A stretch of DNA of 11,073 bases from Acidimicrobiaceae bacterium UBA2093 (GCA_002331255.1 DCZD01000010.1:10437-21509), one strand, 5' to 3'. Counted from the stretch's first letter, positions 1-6,812 are shown. A program made the numbers and translations. Notes: generated by a model from the letters alone, not told the origin.

Positions 1-525
1 GAAGGCGACATCGTGAACCTTGACGTCACTGTGTTCGTGAACGGAGTTCACGGCGACACCAATGCCACTTTCGCGGTCGGCACCATCAGTCAGACCGATG
101 CTGATCTCATTCGCATCACCGAAGAGTGCTTGTGGAAGGGCATCGAAGCCGTCGTGCCAGGTCAGCCGATCAACGAGATCGGGCGTGCCATCGAGAACCA
201 TGCGAAGCAACGCAAGCTGGGTGTCGTGCGTGCGTTCATTGGTCACGGCATCGGTGAGAACTTCCACACCGATATCCAGGTACTCCACTATTTCGACCCT
301 CGCCACACCATGATCATGAGGCCGGGCATGACCTTCACCATCGAGCCCATGATCACTCTCGGTGCCTGGCAGCACCGCATGTGGGACGACGAATGGACTG
401 CGGTCACCTCTGACGGCAGCCGAACAGCGCAGTTTGAGCACATGCTCGTGGTCACCGAGACCGGGGTCGAGGTACTCACCGCAGGGCCAGGGGCAGTGTC
501 TCCCAGCGCCCCTTGGAAGCGGTAG
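1..525 (+). CDS. map: Methionine aminopeptidase, type I (C-terminal part; 5' end outside window)
   Basis: Removes the initiator methionine from new proteins in the cytosol, using a two-metal centre. The frame is open from base 1, and the visible 174 residues start inside the catalytic fold. All five family metal ligands can be placed in the fragment: D8 in NLDVTV, D19 in HGDTNATF, H82 in GHGIGENFH, E115 in FTIEPM and E146 in QFEHM. The substrate-binding histidine is H89. GTG at 13 and later codons are internal, because the conserved EGDIVNLD block begins at base 1. The C-terminal tail after the LTAGPG segment is short and unremarkable. The stop at 523-525 lies between the -35-like and -10 elements proposed for coaA, so the two genes are tightly packed but probably have separate transcript starts. 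The family assignment is essentially certain; only the missing N-terminus is unknown. Confidence 0.96.
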   Translation, partial: EGDIVNLDVTVFVNGVHGDTNATFAVGTISQTDADLIRITEECLWKGIEAVVPGQPINEIGRAIENHAKQRKLGVVRAFIGHGIGENFHTDIQVLHYFDPRHTMIMRPGMTFTIEPMITLGAWQHRMWDDEWTAVTSDGSRTAQFEHMLVVTETGVEVLTAGPGAVSPSAPWKR

Positions 526-541
526 CAGTTAGCCGTAGCGT
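513..541 (+). promoter_or_regulatory. Candidate leaderless promoter of coaA
   Basis: TTGGAA at 513-518 and TAGCGT at 536-541 are separated by 17 bases, the standard -35/-10 spacing. The -10 element ends exactly 7 bases before GTG at 549, so transcription would begin at the start codon. The same hexamer at the same distance precedes dut in this window. The -35 match to TTGACA is partial (4 of 6). Confidence 0.6.
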
Positions 542-548
542 TCCGGAC

Positions 549-1481
549 GTGATTCGTCCAGAGGACGCCGGGCGCTACATCGCCTTTGATCGCGCCGAAT
601 GGGCTGATCTCAGGGCATCGACGCCATTGACCATTCGCGAGCGCGACCTCGCCGAGCTTCGCGGCATCAATGAGTTCATTGAGCTTGATGAAGTTGCCGC
701 TGTACATCTGCCGATCACACGTCTTCTCAACCTGTATGTGAGCGCCACGCAGAATCTTCACAAGGTGTCGTCCACGTTCCTCGGCACGATTGCACCAAAG
801 GTTCCGTACATCATCGGTGTCGCCGGATCTGTGGCTGTAGGTAAAAGCACGTTCGCCCGAATTCTTCAAGCGCTCCTCGCTCGCTGGCCCGAACACCCGA
901 AGGTCGACCTCATCACCACTGATGGCTTCTTGTTCCCAAACGAGGTGTTGCTAGATCGCGGCATCATGAATCGCAAAGGTTTCCCCGAGAGCTACGACAC
1001 CAAACAGTTGCTGCAATTCCTGCGCGAAGTAAAGGGTGGAGCACCCGCGGTGTCAGCACCGGTGTACAGCCATGTTCTGTATGACATCGTTCCTGATGCC
1101 GAGGTGGTCATTCGCCAGCCCGACATTCTCATTCTTGAAGGGCTCAACGTGTTACAGGTCGGGGCCGAGACGGACGAGTTTGTTTCGGATTACTTCGACT
1201 TCTCCATTTACATCGATGCCGACGAAGACCACATCGAAGATTGGTACATCGACCGGTTCAAGACTCTGCGTGAGACAGTGTTCAAAGATCCGAACAGCTT
1301 CTTTCGCAACTACGCACACCTCAGCGCAGACGAGGCAATTGAAATTGCTCGCGGCATCTGGGACGACATCAACGGTAAGAACCTGTCAGAAAACATCGAA
1401 CCGACCAAAGCTCGCGCTTCGCTCGTAGTTCAAAAAGGTCATGATCACCGCGTGACCGGGGTGCACCTGCGCAAGCTCTAA
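549..1481 (+). CDS. coaA: Pantothenate kinase, type I (bacterial CoaA)
   Basis: Phosphorylates pantothenate with ATP, the first and usually rate-controlling step of coenzyme A synthesis, in the cytosol. From GTG 549 the protein is 310 residues, close to the 316 of the E. coli enzyme. The P-loop GVAGSVAVGKS lies at residues 90-100, followed by TTDGF with the catalytic-type Asp at 125. YSHVLYD at 173-179 and LEGLN at 196-200 are also typical of the P-loop kinase family of CoaA, distinct from type II and III kinases. An in-frame TTG at 513 would add 12 residues and overlap map by 13 bases. I prefer 549 because TAGCGT sits 7 bases upstream of it and because TTG 513 coincides with a -35-like box. 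CoaA of this type is normally feedback-inhibited by CoA; the sequence itself does not show that. Family assignment is firm and the start is moderately sure. Confidence 0.95.
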   Translation: MIRPEDAGRYIAFDRAEWADLRASTPLTIRERDLAELRGINEFIELDEVAAVHLPITRLLNLYVSATQNLHKVSSTFLGTIAPKVPYIIGVAGSVAVGKSTFARILQALLARWPEHPKVDLITTDGFLFPNEVLLDRGIMNRKGFPESYDTKQLLQFLREVKGGAPAVSAPVYSHVLYDIVPDAEVVIRQPDILILEGLNVLQVGAETDEFVSDYFDFSIYIDADEDHIEDWYIDRFKTLRETVFKDPNSFFRNYAHLSADEAIEIARGIWDDINGKNLSENIEPTKARASLVVQKGHDHRVTGVHLRKL

Positions 1482-1840
1482 CGGTGGATCGCGTTGAGGT
1501 AGTTGTACACGGTGATGCGTGACACTCCCATCGCATCAGCAACATCTTCGACTGCACGGCGCAGTGTGAATGCACCAAGTTCGTCAAGCAAGCGAATGGC
1601 TTTTTGCTTGTCGTTGCGCGACAACCGTGACAGTGGGCCCCCGAGCTCGCGCTCGACTGAATCGATGAGTCGATCGAGTGCCCCGTGCAGCGGTGGTAGG
1701 CGCACCAACGCAATCGTCTTGCCTTCCCATTGAAGTGGAACGTCAGCTGGTTGCTGTTCATCCGCCGTCACAACACGTGCGCCAAGCGCAACGAGCACCG
1801 GATTGATGGCGGCGATGAGGGGGTGTTGTGCGGCGTCCAT
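1478..1840 (-). CDS. Helix-turn-helix regulator with DauR/YheO-type (HTH_22) C-terminal domain
   Basis: A 120-residue protein. Residues about 73-118 (LSRNDKQKAIRLLDELGAF, then AVEDVADAMGVSRITVYNYL) match the DNA-binding domain found at the C-terminus of YheO/DauR-type regulators. In those proteins a longer PAS-like sensor domain precedes the HTH. Here residues 1-70 are too short for it and only predict mixed helix and strand. The ATG at 1838-1840 directly follows the TAG stop (1841-1843) of the thiamine-binding protein gene with no spacer, which suggests translational coupling and a joint role. I infer that the small-ligand protein may supply the missing sensor function; nothing in the sequence proves this. 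Its stop codon overlaps the last bases of the convergent coaA (shared 1478-1481). Target genes are unknown. Confidence 0.8.
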   Translation of the reverse strand: MDAAQHPLIAAINPVLVALGARVVTADEQQPADVPLQWEGKTIALVRLPPLHGALDRLIDSVERELGGPLSRLSRNDKQKAIRLLDELGAFTLRRAVEDVADAMGVSRITVYNYLNAIHR

Positions 1841-2083
1841 CTAATCGGGTCGTTCCGCATGGACACTGACGTGGGTCGCACCGTTCTTGTACGCCGCATC
1901 GAGCAACGCAGCGACTGCTGTCGACACTGACTCTGGTGGCGCAGAGAATGTCGATCCGAAGGGACCGAAGTCCACGGCAAAGCCGAGCGCCTCGACCGCA
2001 GCAACGGCAGCCGTTACGTGCAGGCCTGGTTCACCCTCGATAAAAGGTTCAATGGTGAATTCAACGTCGATGTGTCGAGCCAC
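1841..2083 (-). CDS. Thiamine-binding protein, YkoF/MTH1187 family
   Basis: A short 80-residue protein of the thiamine-binding (DUF77-derived, PF01910) family. The family signature is visible: IDVEFTIEPF near the N-terminus, GEPGLHVTAAVAAVEALGF, then DFGPFGSTFSAP and a final ATHVSVHAE strand. Together these give one ferredoxin-like babbab unit that normally forms a dimer or tetramer. Family members bind thiamine or related pyrimidines in the cytosol; a catalytic role is not established. Length is at the low end of the family, which is often about 100 residues. The GTG start at 2083 lies 9 bases after the NUDIX stop with no good Shine-Dalgarno sequence, so it is probably translated from a shared mRNA. 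It abuts the HTH gene downstream exactly. Family assignment is good; the ligand in this organism is inferred. Confidence 0.82.
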   Translation of the reverse strand: MARHIDVEFTIEPFIEGEPGLHVTAAVAAVEALGFAVDFGPFGSTFSAPPESVSTAVAALLDAAYKNGATHVSVHAERPD

Positions 2084-2092
2084 GCGTCGATG

Positions 2093-2620
2093 TTATGCGA
2101 TGACGCTGCGGTAACTCACAAGCCGAGGAAGAATCAGAGCAAGCGTGTCTGGAAGAAAGTTCTTGGCGGTGAGCCATTCGACGAGGTCACGTGGTTTCAC
2201 CCACTCCGCTCGCTGCACTTCACCATCAGCAAACCTGAACGGTCCGTTATGAACAATCACGTAACACCACGCGATGAGTGACGCCGACTGATCGTCGTAT
2301 GCACCACTTCCAAGTGGCTGCAGGATGGCACTTTCGACACCGAGTTCTTCCTCTAGTTCGCGACGCGCGGCATCGTCGGGCGCCTCGCCCGGAGCAATGA
2401 CGCCGCCGACAGCACAATCCCACCATCCGGGCCACAGGTCTTTGTGCTCCGCTCGCTGGTGGATGAGCAGATCTCCATCATCGGACACGACCGCAATGAG
2501 CACGGAGCGATGTCGCAAGTTGTTCCGGCGCATCTCCGCACGCGTGACGAGACGCATGACGTTGCCGCTGCGGTCAACTTCTTCGACCATCTCCACTTCG
2601 GTACCCTGCTCCGCCGACAT
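2093..2620 (-). CDS. NUDIX hydrolase, YfcD/isopentenyl-diphosphate-isomerase-like
   Basis: A 175-residue Nudix protein that would hydrolyse a nucleoside diphosphate linked to another moiety, or a related pyrophosphate; the substrate cannot be told. From ATG 2620 the Nudix box runs from residue 73 to 95 and fits Gx5Ex7REUxEExGU perfectly (G73, E79, R87, E88, E91, E92). The N-terminal VDRSGNV...TRAEMRRNNLRHRSV segment and the AEHKDLWPGWWD stretch before the box resemble YfcD and IDI-like members rather than MutT. In-frame starts at ATG 2644 and GTG 2671 would extend into the divergent amidohydrolase. ATG 2620 keeps the genes apart, and TAGGCA (a near TAGNNT) lies 7 bases upstream of it. This is the first gene of a leftward cluster with the thiamine-binding and HTH genes. 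A link to thiamine-pyrophosphate chemistry is possible but only inferred from this position. Confidence 0.9.
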   Translation of the reverse strand: MSAEQGTEVEMVEEVDRSGNVMRLVTRAEMRRNNLRHRSVLIAVVSDDGDLLIHQRAEHKDLWPGWWDCAVGGVIAPGEAPDDAARRELEEELGVESAILQPLGSGAYDDQSASLIAWCYVIVHNGPFRFADGEVQRAEWVKPRDLVEWLTAKNFLPDTLALILPRLVSYRSVIA

Positions 2621-2642
2621 GGGCTTGTGCCTACCATTAGGC

Positions 2643-3917
2643 ATGGCCAAATCCACAGAGCCCAACAGCACTAACAGTGCGCGTGAGCGCCACGGGGCCC
2701 CGGTCGGTGTGCTTGAGCAAGCCGCAGGTGTGTTCGATCAGACGGTCAAGCTTCGTCGCAATCTGCATCGTTGGCCAGAGCTGGGCAATGACCTGCCCAA
2801 GACTCGTGAGCAGGTGATGGAGCAGATTCAGCACTTGCCACTCGACATCACCTTGCACTCCACCACCAGCGGCATTGCCGCAATGTTGACCGGTGACAAG
2901 CCAGGCCCAACTGTGTTGCTGCGCGGAGACATGGACGCGCTGCCAATGCCAGAAGACACCGACATTGACTTCAAGTCAAACGTCGACGGCATGATGCACG
3001 CCTGTGGTCATGACCAACACACAGCAATGTTGGTTGGTGCTGCAAAAGTGTTGTCCGCGCGAAAGTCCGAGATTGCAGGTCGCGTGTTGTTCATGTTTCA
3101 ACCCGGTGAAGAGGGTTTCGGCGGAGCGAACTACATGTTGGACGAAGGCATTTTGGACGTGCCACACCTTGCTGACGGATCTGAGTCACCCGTCACCGGT
3201 GCGTTCGCATTGCATGTATCGACAAACATTCCAAACGGAATGCTCGCCATCAAAGGCGGGCCGACGATGGCATCAAGCGACACATTGTCAATCACCATCA
3301 CGGGGCGAGGTGGACATGCCAGTTCGCCCCACTTCGCGCTCGACCCAGTTCCTGTCGCCTGTGAAATCGTTCAGGCTTTGCAGATCATGGTCACTCGTCG
3401 ACTCGATGTCTTCGACCCAGGCGTAGTCACCGTCACCACGATCAGTGCTGGAACAGCAAGCAATGTCATTCCAGAGTCAGTTGTCATCAAGGGCACCATT
3501 CGCGCCGTCAGCGAAGGAACGCGTAACAAGATTCACGACAACATCCGTCGTCTTGCCGAGACCATCGCAGCTGCACATGAAATGACAGCCGACGTCGAAC
3601 TTGGTTGGGGTTACCCCGTCACCGTGAACGATGCTGACTTTGCTGACTTCGCATTCGACGTGGCAACCGCCTTGGTCGGCGACAAAGCAGTCATCAAGAT
3701 GCCAGCGCCGGTCATGGGTGCCGAAGACTTCAGTTACGTGCTGAACAAAGTGCCGGGCTCAATGATGTTCCTTGGTGCATCACCAGATGGCATCGACCCA
3801 CGCACCGCACCGCCGAACCACAGCAACCGCGCAGTGTTCAATGAGGCAACGATGAAAAATGGCATCGCGATGTACACCTCAATGGCCTTGCGCCATCTTG
3901 ACGTTCCGCTGTCATAG
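2643..3917 (+). CDS. M20D-family amidohydrolase (N-acyl amino acid / hippurate / IAA-conjugate hydrolase type)
   Basis: A 424-residue metal-dependent amidase of peptidase family M20D that splits an acyl or aryl group from an amino acid; the natural substrate is not predictable. Landmarks in order are RRNLHRWPELG (38-48), RGDMDALPMPE (94-104), HACGHDQHTAML (119-130) with ligands C121 and H123, and FQPGEEGFGGA (152-162) with general base E156 and ligand E157. H191 in FALHV, the lid-domain GRGGHASSPH (221-230), MGAEDFSYVL (358-367) and the last ligand H393 in PNHSN complete the set. The start ATG 2643 gives a normal length; the frame is open upstream only because it runs antisense to the NUDIX gene. 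There is no signal peptide, so it is cytosolic. TACCAT lies 5 bases before the start, slightly closer than at the other genes. It converges with dut, 5 bases between stops, with no terminator visible there. Confidence 0.94.
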   Translation: MAKSTEPNSTNSARERHGAPVGVLEQAAGVFDQTVKLRRNLHRWPELGNDLPKTREQVMEQIQHLPLDITLHSTTSGIAAMLTGDKPGPTVLLRGDMDALPMPEDTDIDFKSNVDGMMHACGHDQHTAMLVGAAKVLSARKSEIAGRVLFMFQPGEEGFGGANYMLDEGILDVPHLADGSESPVTGAFALHVSTNIPNGMLAIKGGPTMASSDTLSITITGRGGHASSPHFALDPVPVACEIVQALQIMVTRRLDVFDPGVVTVTTISAGTASNVIPESVVIKGTIRAVSEGTRNKIHDNIRRLAETIAAAHEMTADVELGWGYPVTVNDADFADFAFDVATALVGDKAVIKMPAPVMGAEDFSYVLNKVPGSMMFLGASPDGIDPRTAPPNHSNRAVFNEATMKNGIAMYTSMALRHLDVPLS

Positions 3918-3922
3918 CGCGA

Positions 3923-4357
3923 TCAGCGACCAGAGTGGCCGAAGCCGCCGCCACGGTCGTGACCACCGAGTTCGTCAACTACCAACCACTCGACGTCTTC
4001 GACTTTTTGAACGACCAGCTGTGCGATGCGGTCACCACGTGACACTCGATATGGACGTGTCGGGTCGGTGTTCAACAACACGACTTTCAACTCACCGCGA
4101 TAACCAGAGTCGATCAAACCAGGTGCATTCACCACGCTGATGCCGTGATTCAACGCGAGTCCACTTCGTGGCAACACGAACCCTGCGTACCCCTCTGGCA
4201 AAGCAATGGCGATGCCAGTGGGCATGAGAAGTCGCCCACCACCTGGTGCAATGACAGCGTCATTACGCGCGTGCAGGTCGGTTCCCGCATCGCCACGACT
4301 TGCAGTGCGCGGCAAAGGCAGGGATTCGTCGAGTTGTTTGATGTGAACCGCCACCAT
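3923..4357 (-). CDS. dut: Deoxyuridine 5'-triphosphate nucleotidohydrolase (dUTPase)
   Basis: Hydrolyses dUTP to dUMP and pyrophosphate, keeping uracil out of DNA and feeding thymidylate synthesis. The 144-residue protein shows all five motifs of the homotrimeric dUTPases: DAGTDL (23-28), PRSGLALNHG (63-72), GLIDSGYRGEL (80-90) with the catalytic Asp at 83 and the base-stacking Tyr at 86, RGDRIAQLVV (107-116), and the glycine-rich C-terminal arm DRGGGFGHSG (134-143), which closes over an adjacent active site. ATG 4357 is chosen because TAGCGT stands exactly 7 bases upstream and because the protein then begins a few residues before the first conserved strand. The frame is open further upstream but lies antisense to orn. 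It diverges from orn across a 60-base gap carrying both promoters and an inverted repeat. Confidence 0.96.
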   Translation of the reverse strand: MVAVHIKQLDESLPLPRTASRGDAGTDLHARNDAVIAPGGGRLLMPTGIAIALPEGYAGFVLPRSGLALNHGISVVNAPGLIDSGYRGELKVVLLNTDPTRPYRVSRGDRIAQLVVQKVEDVEWLVVDELGGHDRGGGFGHSGR

Positions 4358-4364
4358 CGTCCTC

Positions 4365-4370
4365 ACGCTA
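4365..4370 (-). promoter_or_regulatory. Candidate -10 of a leaderless dut transcript
   Basis: Read on the - strand, TAGCGT is followed by 7 bases (gaggacg) and then the ATG of dut. The hexamer is identical to that of coaA. No convincing -35 is seen 16-18 bases upstream. Confidence 0.55.
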
Positions 4371-4390
4371 GGCACTCCGATCCCCTCTCT

Positions 4391-4418
4391 CCCAGACAGG
4401 CGACCTAGATTGTCTGGG
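4391..4418. repeat. Perfect 8-bp inverted repeat in the dut/orn divergent promoter region
   Basis: CCCAGACA (4391-4398) and TGTCTGGG (4411-4418) are exact reverse complements with a 12-base spacer, 20 bases centre to centre, about two helical turns. The right arm overlaps the last base of the orn -10 and the first base of its GTG start. The left arm is about 30 bases from the dut start. The geometry fits an operator for a dimeric regulator; it does not look like a terminator because no T-run follows on either strand. Confidence 0.5.
4406..4411 (+). promoter_or_regulatory. Candidate -10 of a leaderless orn transcript
   Basis: TAGATT is followed by 6 bases (gtctgg) and then GTG 4418, so the predicted transcript begins at the start codon. 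There is no Shine-Dalgarno-like sequence before the GTG. The element is embedded in the inverted repeat. Confidence 0.55.
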
Positions 4419-4960
4419 TGCTGATTTGGATGGACCTCGAGATGACCGGTCTCAATCCAGAAGTTCACACCATCGTCGAAATTGCCACCATCGTCACCGA
4501 TGACGAGTTGAACGTGGTGGCAGAGGGCCCTGACCTTGTCATTCACCAGCCCGAGGACGTGCTCGCGCACATGGAACCCATCGTCGTTGAGATGCACACC
4601 AAGTCGGGGCTCCTTGAGGCCATCAAGACCTCGACCATGACATTGGACGAGGCCACCCGGCTGACGCTCGACTTCATCCGCCAGCACAGCCCCGAGCCGA
4701 ACAAGATTCCGCTGTGCGGTAACTCCATCGGCACCGACCGCCGCTTTCTCACCAAGTACATGCCCGACATCGAGAACTGGTTGCACTACAGGTGCGTCGA
4801 CGTCTCGAGCGTGAAGGAATTGGTGAAGCGCTGGTATCCGGGTCTTGAACATGCACGACCATCAAAAGGTGGCACGCACCGTGCACTCGACGATGTCAAA
4901 GAGAGCATCAGTGAGTTGCGTTTCTACCGCGACAAAATCTTCAAGGAGAAAAAGTCGTGA
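4418..4960 (+). CDS. orn: Oligoribonuclease
   Basis: A 3'-5' exoribonuclease that degrades 2-5 nucleotide RNAs, including pGpG from cyclic-di-GMP breakdown, to mononucleotides in the cytosol. The 180-residue protein matches the family length (about 181 in E. coli). The DEDDh catalytic set is visible: D6 and E8 in WMDLEMTG, D107 in NSIGTDRRF, H154 and D159 in THRALDDV. LCGNSIG and YRCVDVSS-KELVKRWYP are typical of Orn rather than of DNA polymerase epsilon subunits. The start is GTG 4418, giving MLIWMDLEM; an upstream extension would run through the dut promoter. Its stop overlaps the next gene (GTGA at 4957-4960), so the two are co-translated. Identification is essentially certain. Confidence 0.97.
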   Translation: MLIWMDLEMTGLNPEVHTIVEIATIVTDDELNVVAEGPDLVIHQPEDVLAHMEPIVVEMHTKSGLLEAIKTSTMTLDEATRLTLDFIRQHSPEPNKIPLCGNSIGTDRRFLTKYMPDIENWLHYRCVDVSSVKELVKRWYPGLEHARPSKGGTHRALDDVKESISELRFYRDKIFKEKKS

Positions 4961-6009
4961 GCACTGAAGCACCACGCCCGCTGAAGCAAGAACAGATTGA
5001 GGCCACCGACGAGATCACCGAGGTAGCCCCCGGAATCTTGCGCACCATGTTGCCCATTGACTTCACCGGCCTTGGCCATGTCAACATGTATGTGCTTGAA
5101 GACGAACGTGGTGTTGCAGTTGTCGACCCAGGCCTTCCGAACAAGGAATGTTGGGTCGCAATCAAACAACGCTTGAAGAACATCGGTGTACCGATGCGCC
5201 GCGTGCACTCGATCATCGTCACTCATAGCCACCCCGACCACTTCGGAGGGGCAGAGCGCATTCGCGACAAATCGGGTGCAGACGTCGTTGCGCACCGCTT
5301 GTTCCGTTCATGGTGGAACCCTGATGAACCGGGCGACCTTGACCCCGAAGAAATGGCTCTATACAGCGCCCGTCCTCGCGAGCATGTTCCGTGGGGCGGG
5401 CCCGATATGGAAGTTCCGTGGAAGCGTCGTTTCCCGATGAACATCATTCGGCCCCCACATCGCATGGTTCCCATGCCAACGCCCTCAATTCGTCTGCGCG
5501 AACACGACTCCATCAAGTTCGCACGCCGCGAATGGTTCGCCATTCACACCCCCGGCCACACGGAAGATCACTTGTGCTTGTTCGACCCCGAAGAAGGTGT
5601 GCTCATCACCGGCGACCATGTTTTGCCAACCATCACACCACACGTTCCTGGGCTGTCTGCATCAGATGATCCGCTCAGCATGTTCTATGCCTCTCTTGAC
5701 AAAGTGGGCCAGCTTGGCCAGCAAGTCAAAGTGGCGCTACCTGCTCACGGCAACCCATTCCATGACATCTCGAAGCGCACTGAAGAAATCAAAGAGCACC
5801 ATGATGAGCGACTTCAAAGGCTGCGAGATACATCGAGCACGCTCAACCGACCCGCATCGGTCATGGAATTCGCGACGTACCTCTTCTCACCTCGAGCCCA
5901 AGGGCCAATGGCGCACAGCGAAACGTACGCTCACCTTGAGCATCTTCGCTTACGTGGCGAATTCGAATGCCGCGACAATGGCGGCATTCTCGAATACGTA
6001 CTGTCGTAG
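4957..6009 (+). CDS. Metallo-beta-lactamase-fold hydrolase with C-terminal winged-helix (BLACT_WH) domain
   Basis: A 350-residue cytosolic metallo-hydrolase of the glyoxalase II/LACTB2-like branch. Zinc-site residues are H90, H92, D94 and H95 in THSHPDHFGG, H201 in HTPGHTEDH, D220 in TGDHVLP and H264 in PAHGNPF. The C-terminal region, about residues 275-340, carries the small winged helix that caps LACTB2-type proteins (EHHDERLQRL through AHLEHLRLRGEFE). An insertion at about 112-175, rich in Trp, Pro and Met, separates the first and second metal motifs and probably lines the substrate pocket. Substrate is unknown. Thioester or lactone hydrolysis is typical, and human LACTB2 is a nuclease, which makes the translational coupling to orn (overlap of 4 bases) interesting. 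GTG 4957 is the natural start. It converges with the thioesterase gene, 11 bases apart. Confidence 0.88.
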   Translation: MSTEAPRPLKQEQIEATDEITEVAPGILRTMLPIDFTGLGHVNMYVLEDERGVAVVDPGLPNKECWVAIKQRLKNIGVPMRRVHSIIVTHSHPDHFGGAERIRDKSGADVVAHRLFRSWWNPDEPGDLDPEEMALYSARPREHVPWGGPDMEVPWKRRFPMNIIRPPHRMVPMPTPSIRLREHDSIKFARREWFAIHTPGHTEDHLCLFDPEEGVLITGDHVLPTITPHVPGLSASDDPLSMFYASLDKVGQLGQQVKVALPAHGNPFHDISKRTEEIKEHHDERLQRLRDTSSTLNRPASVMEFATYLFSPRAQGPMAHSETYAHLEHLRLRGEFECRDNGGILEYVLS

Positions 6010-6020
6010 TTGATGCACGC

Positions 6021-6812
6021 TCAGCGCGTGCCGAACCACATTCCGGCTTGTACAGCGCCATCTGCTTCCACAAGCAACGTCACTTCGTGTGGTGACACAT
6101 CAAAACGATGAACATTGACCTTCGCACCTGGAGTAATGCCGTCGTGATGCTCCACCAAGAATCGCACATTCTCGCGTAAGTGACGGCTAGCGAGCAGCTG
6201 CTCTTCCATGATTTCCCAATACGCAGCGTTGTTCATGTGCTCGAGTGCGTCGAAGTCGGAGAATCGCGTCACCCACGCTGACGTCGTGTGCGACGCATCA
6301 CTTGCACGAACAATGCTTGGCTTCACCACTTGCCGTGCACCAACTTCTCGTCCACCTGTCGAAGGTCCCCACACTTCTCGAAGGGTCGGCGTCAGTGCCC
6401 TTGGACGCATCGTCTTCATGTCAATGTGCACCCAGATGGCAGACGCATCGACCAACACACGACCAGATTCATCGGTCATCTGGGTACGCCGCTCAGCCCA
6501 ATGTGAGCCGAGGCCCGCCACCCACGTCGCAAGCGAGAGACGCTGGAGATAGGTGGGGAATGCGTACACATCGATGAGCGTGCGTCGAACCACCCATCCG
6601 TGCAGATCATTTCCAACGACTCCTGTGTCTTGGCCATCGTCCTTGGCAATGTCCTGCAGGTACCGAGCGAGAGAATCGAGTCGACACCTTCCACCGGGAC
6701 TTGCGTCGCCCAGTCGTATGGGGCGCATTGCTCGGAACACTCGGGCAGTGCTCGCTAGCGGCACGCATTCGAGGGCTGCCACTGTGTCGCGCAAGGTCAC
6801 AACCTCGACCAT
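6021..6812 (-). CDS. Acyl-ACP thioesterase (double hot-dog)
   Basis: A 263-residue protein resembling the acyl-ACP thioesterase family (PF01643), which releases fatty acids from acyl carrier protein. Two hot-dog domains can be traced, about 25-150 and 178-262. The first begins RPIRLGDASPGGRCRLDSLARYLQDIA with a long central helix. The second has SDFDALEHMNNAAYWEIMEE at 185-204, the DxxxHxNN pattern of hot-dog enzymes with the catalytic-type Asp and His or Asn. R77 in WVVRRTLID and the WAERRTQ strand are also typical. Two starts are possible. ATG 6812 is used here. GTG 6800 (codon 5) has TATGGT exactly 7 bases upstream, the leaderless geometry seen elsewhere in the window. It stands alone on its strand and diverges from the whiB7 leader. 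Family is fairly sure; chain-length preference is unknown. Confidence 0.84.
   Translation of the reverse strand: MVEVVTLRDTVAALECVPLASTARVFRAMRPIRLGDASPGGRCRLDSLARYLQDIAKDDGQDTGVVGNDLHGWVVRRTLIDVYAFPTYLQRLSLATWVAGLGSHWAERRTQMTDESGRVLVDASAIWVHIDMKTMRPRALTPTLREVWGPSTGGREVGARQVVKPSIVRASDASHTTSAWVTRFSDFDALEHMNNAAYWEIMEEQLLASRHLRENVRFLVEHHDGITPGAKVNVHRFDVSPHEVTLLVEADGAVQAGMWFGTR

Noticed and set aside
387..403. SerRS motif 3 variant AVPR as a sign of a non-canonical synthetase (residues 387-403 of SerS)
   Set aside because: The class II motif 3 Arg is kept and all other core motifs are standard, so this is probably ordinary variation. Coordinates given here are protein residues.
288..896. Long open frame on the - strand opposite map and coaA
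   Set aside because: Both + strand genes show full conserved motifs through this stretch; the reverse frame has no recognisable domain.
2325..2642. Upstream extension of the amidohydrolase frame by 106 residues
   Set aside because: It is antisense to the NUDIX coding region, is rich in Ser and Arg without any family pattern, and the M20 domain begins after ATG 2643.
3918..3922. Terminator between the amidohydrolase and dut stops
   Set aside because: Only 5 bases separate the stops and no stem with a T-run is seen on either side; the same holds for the 11 bases at 6010-6020.
4358..4852. 165-residue N-terminal extension of the dut frame
   Set aside because: It lies wholly antisense to orn, whose DEDDh residues are intact, and dUTPases of this class are about 145-155 residues.
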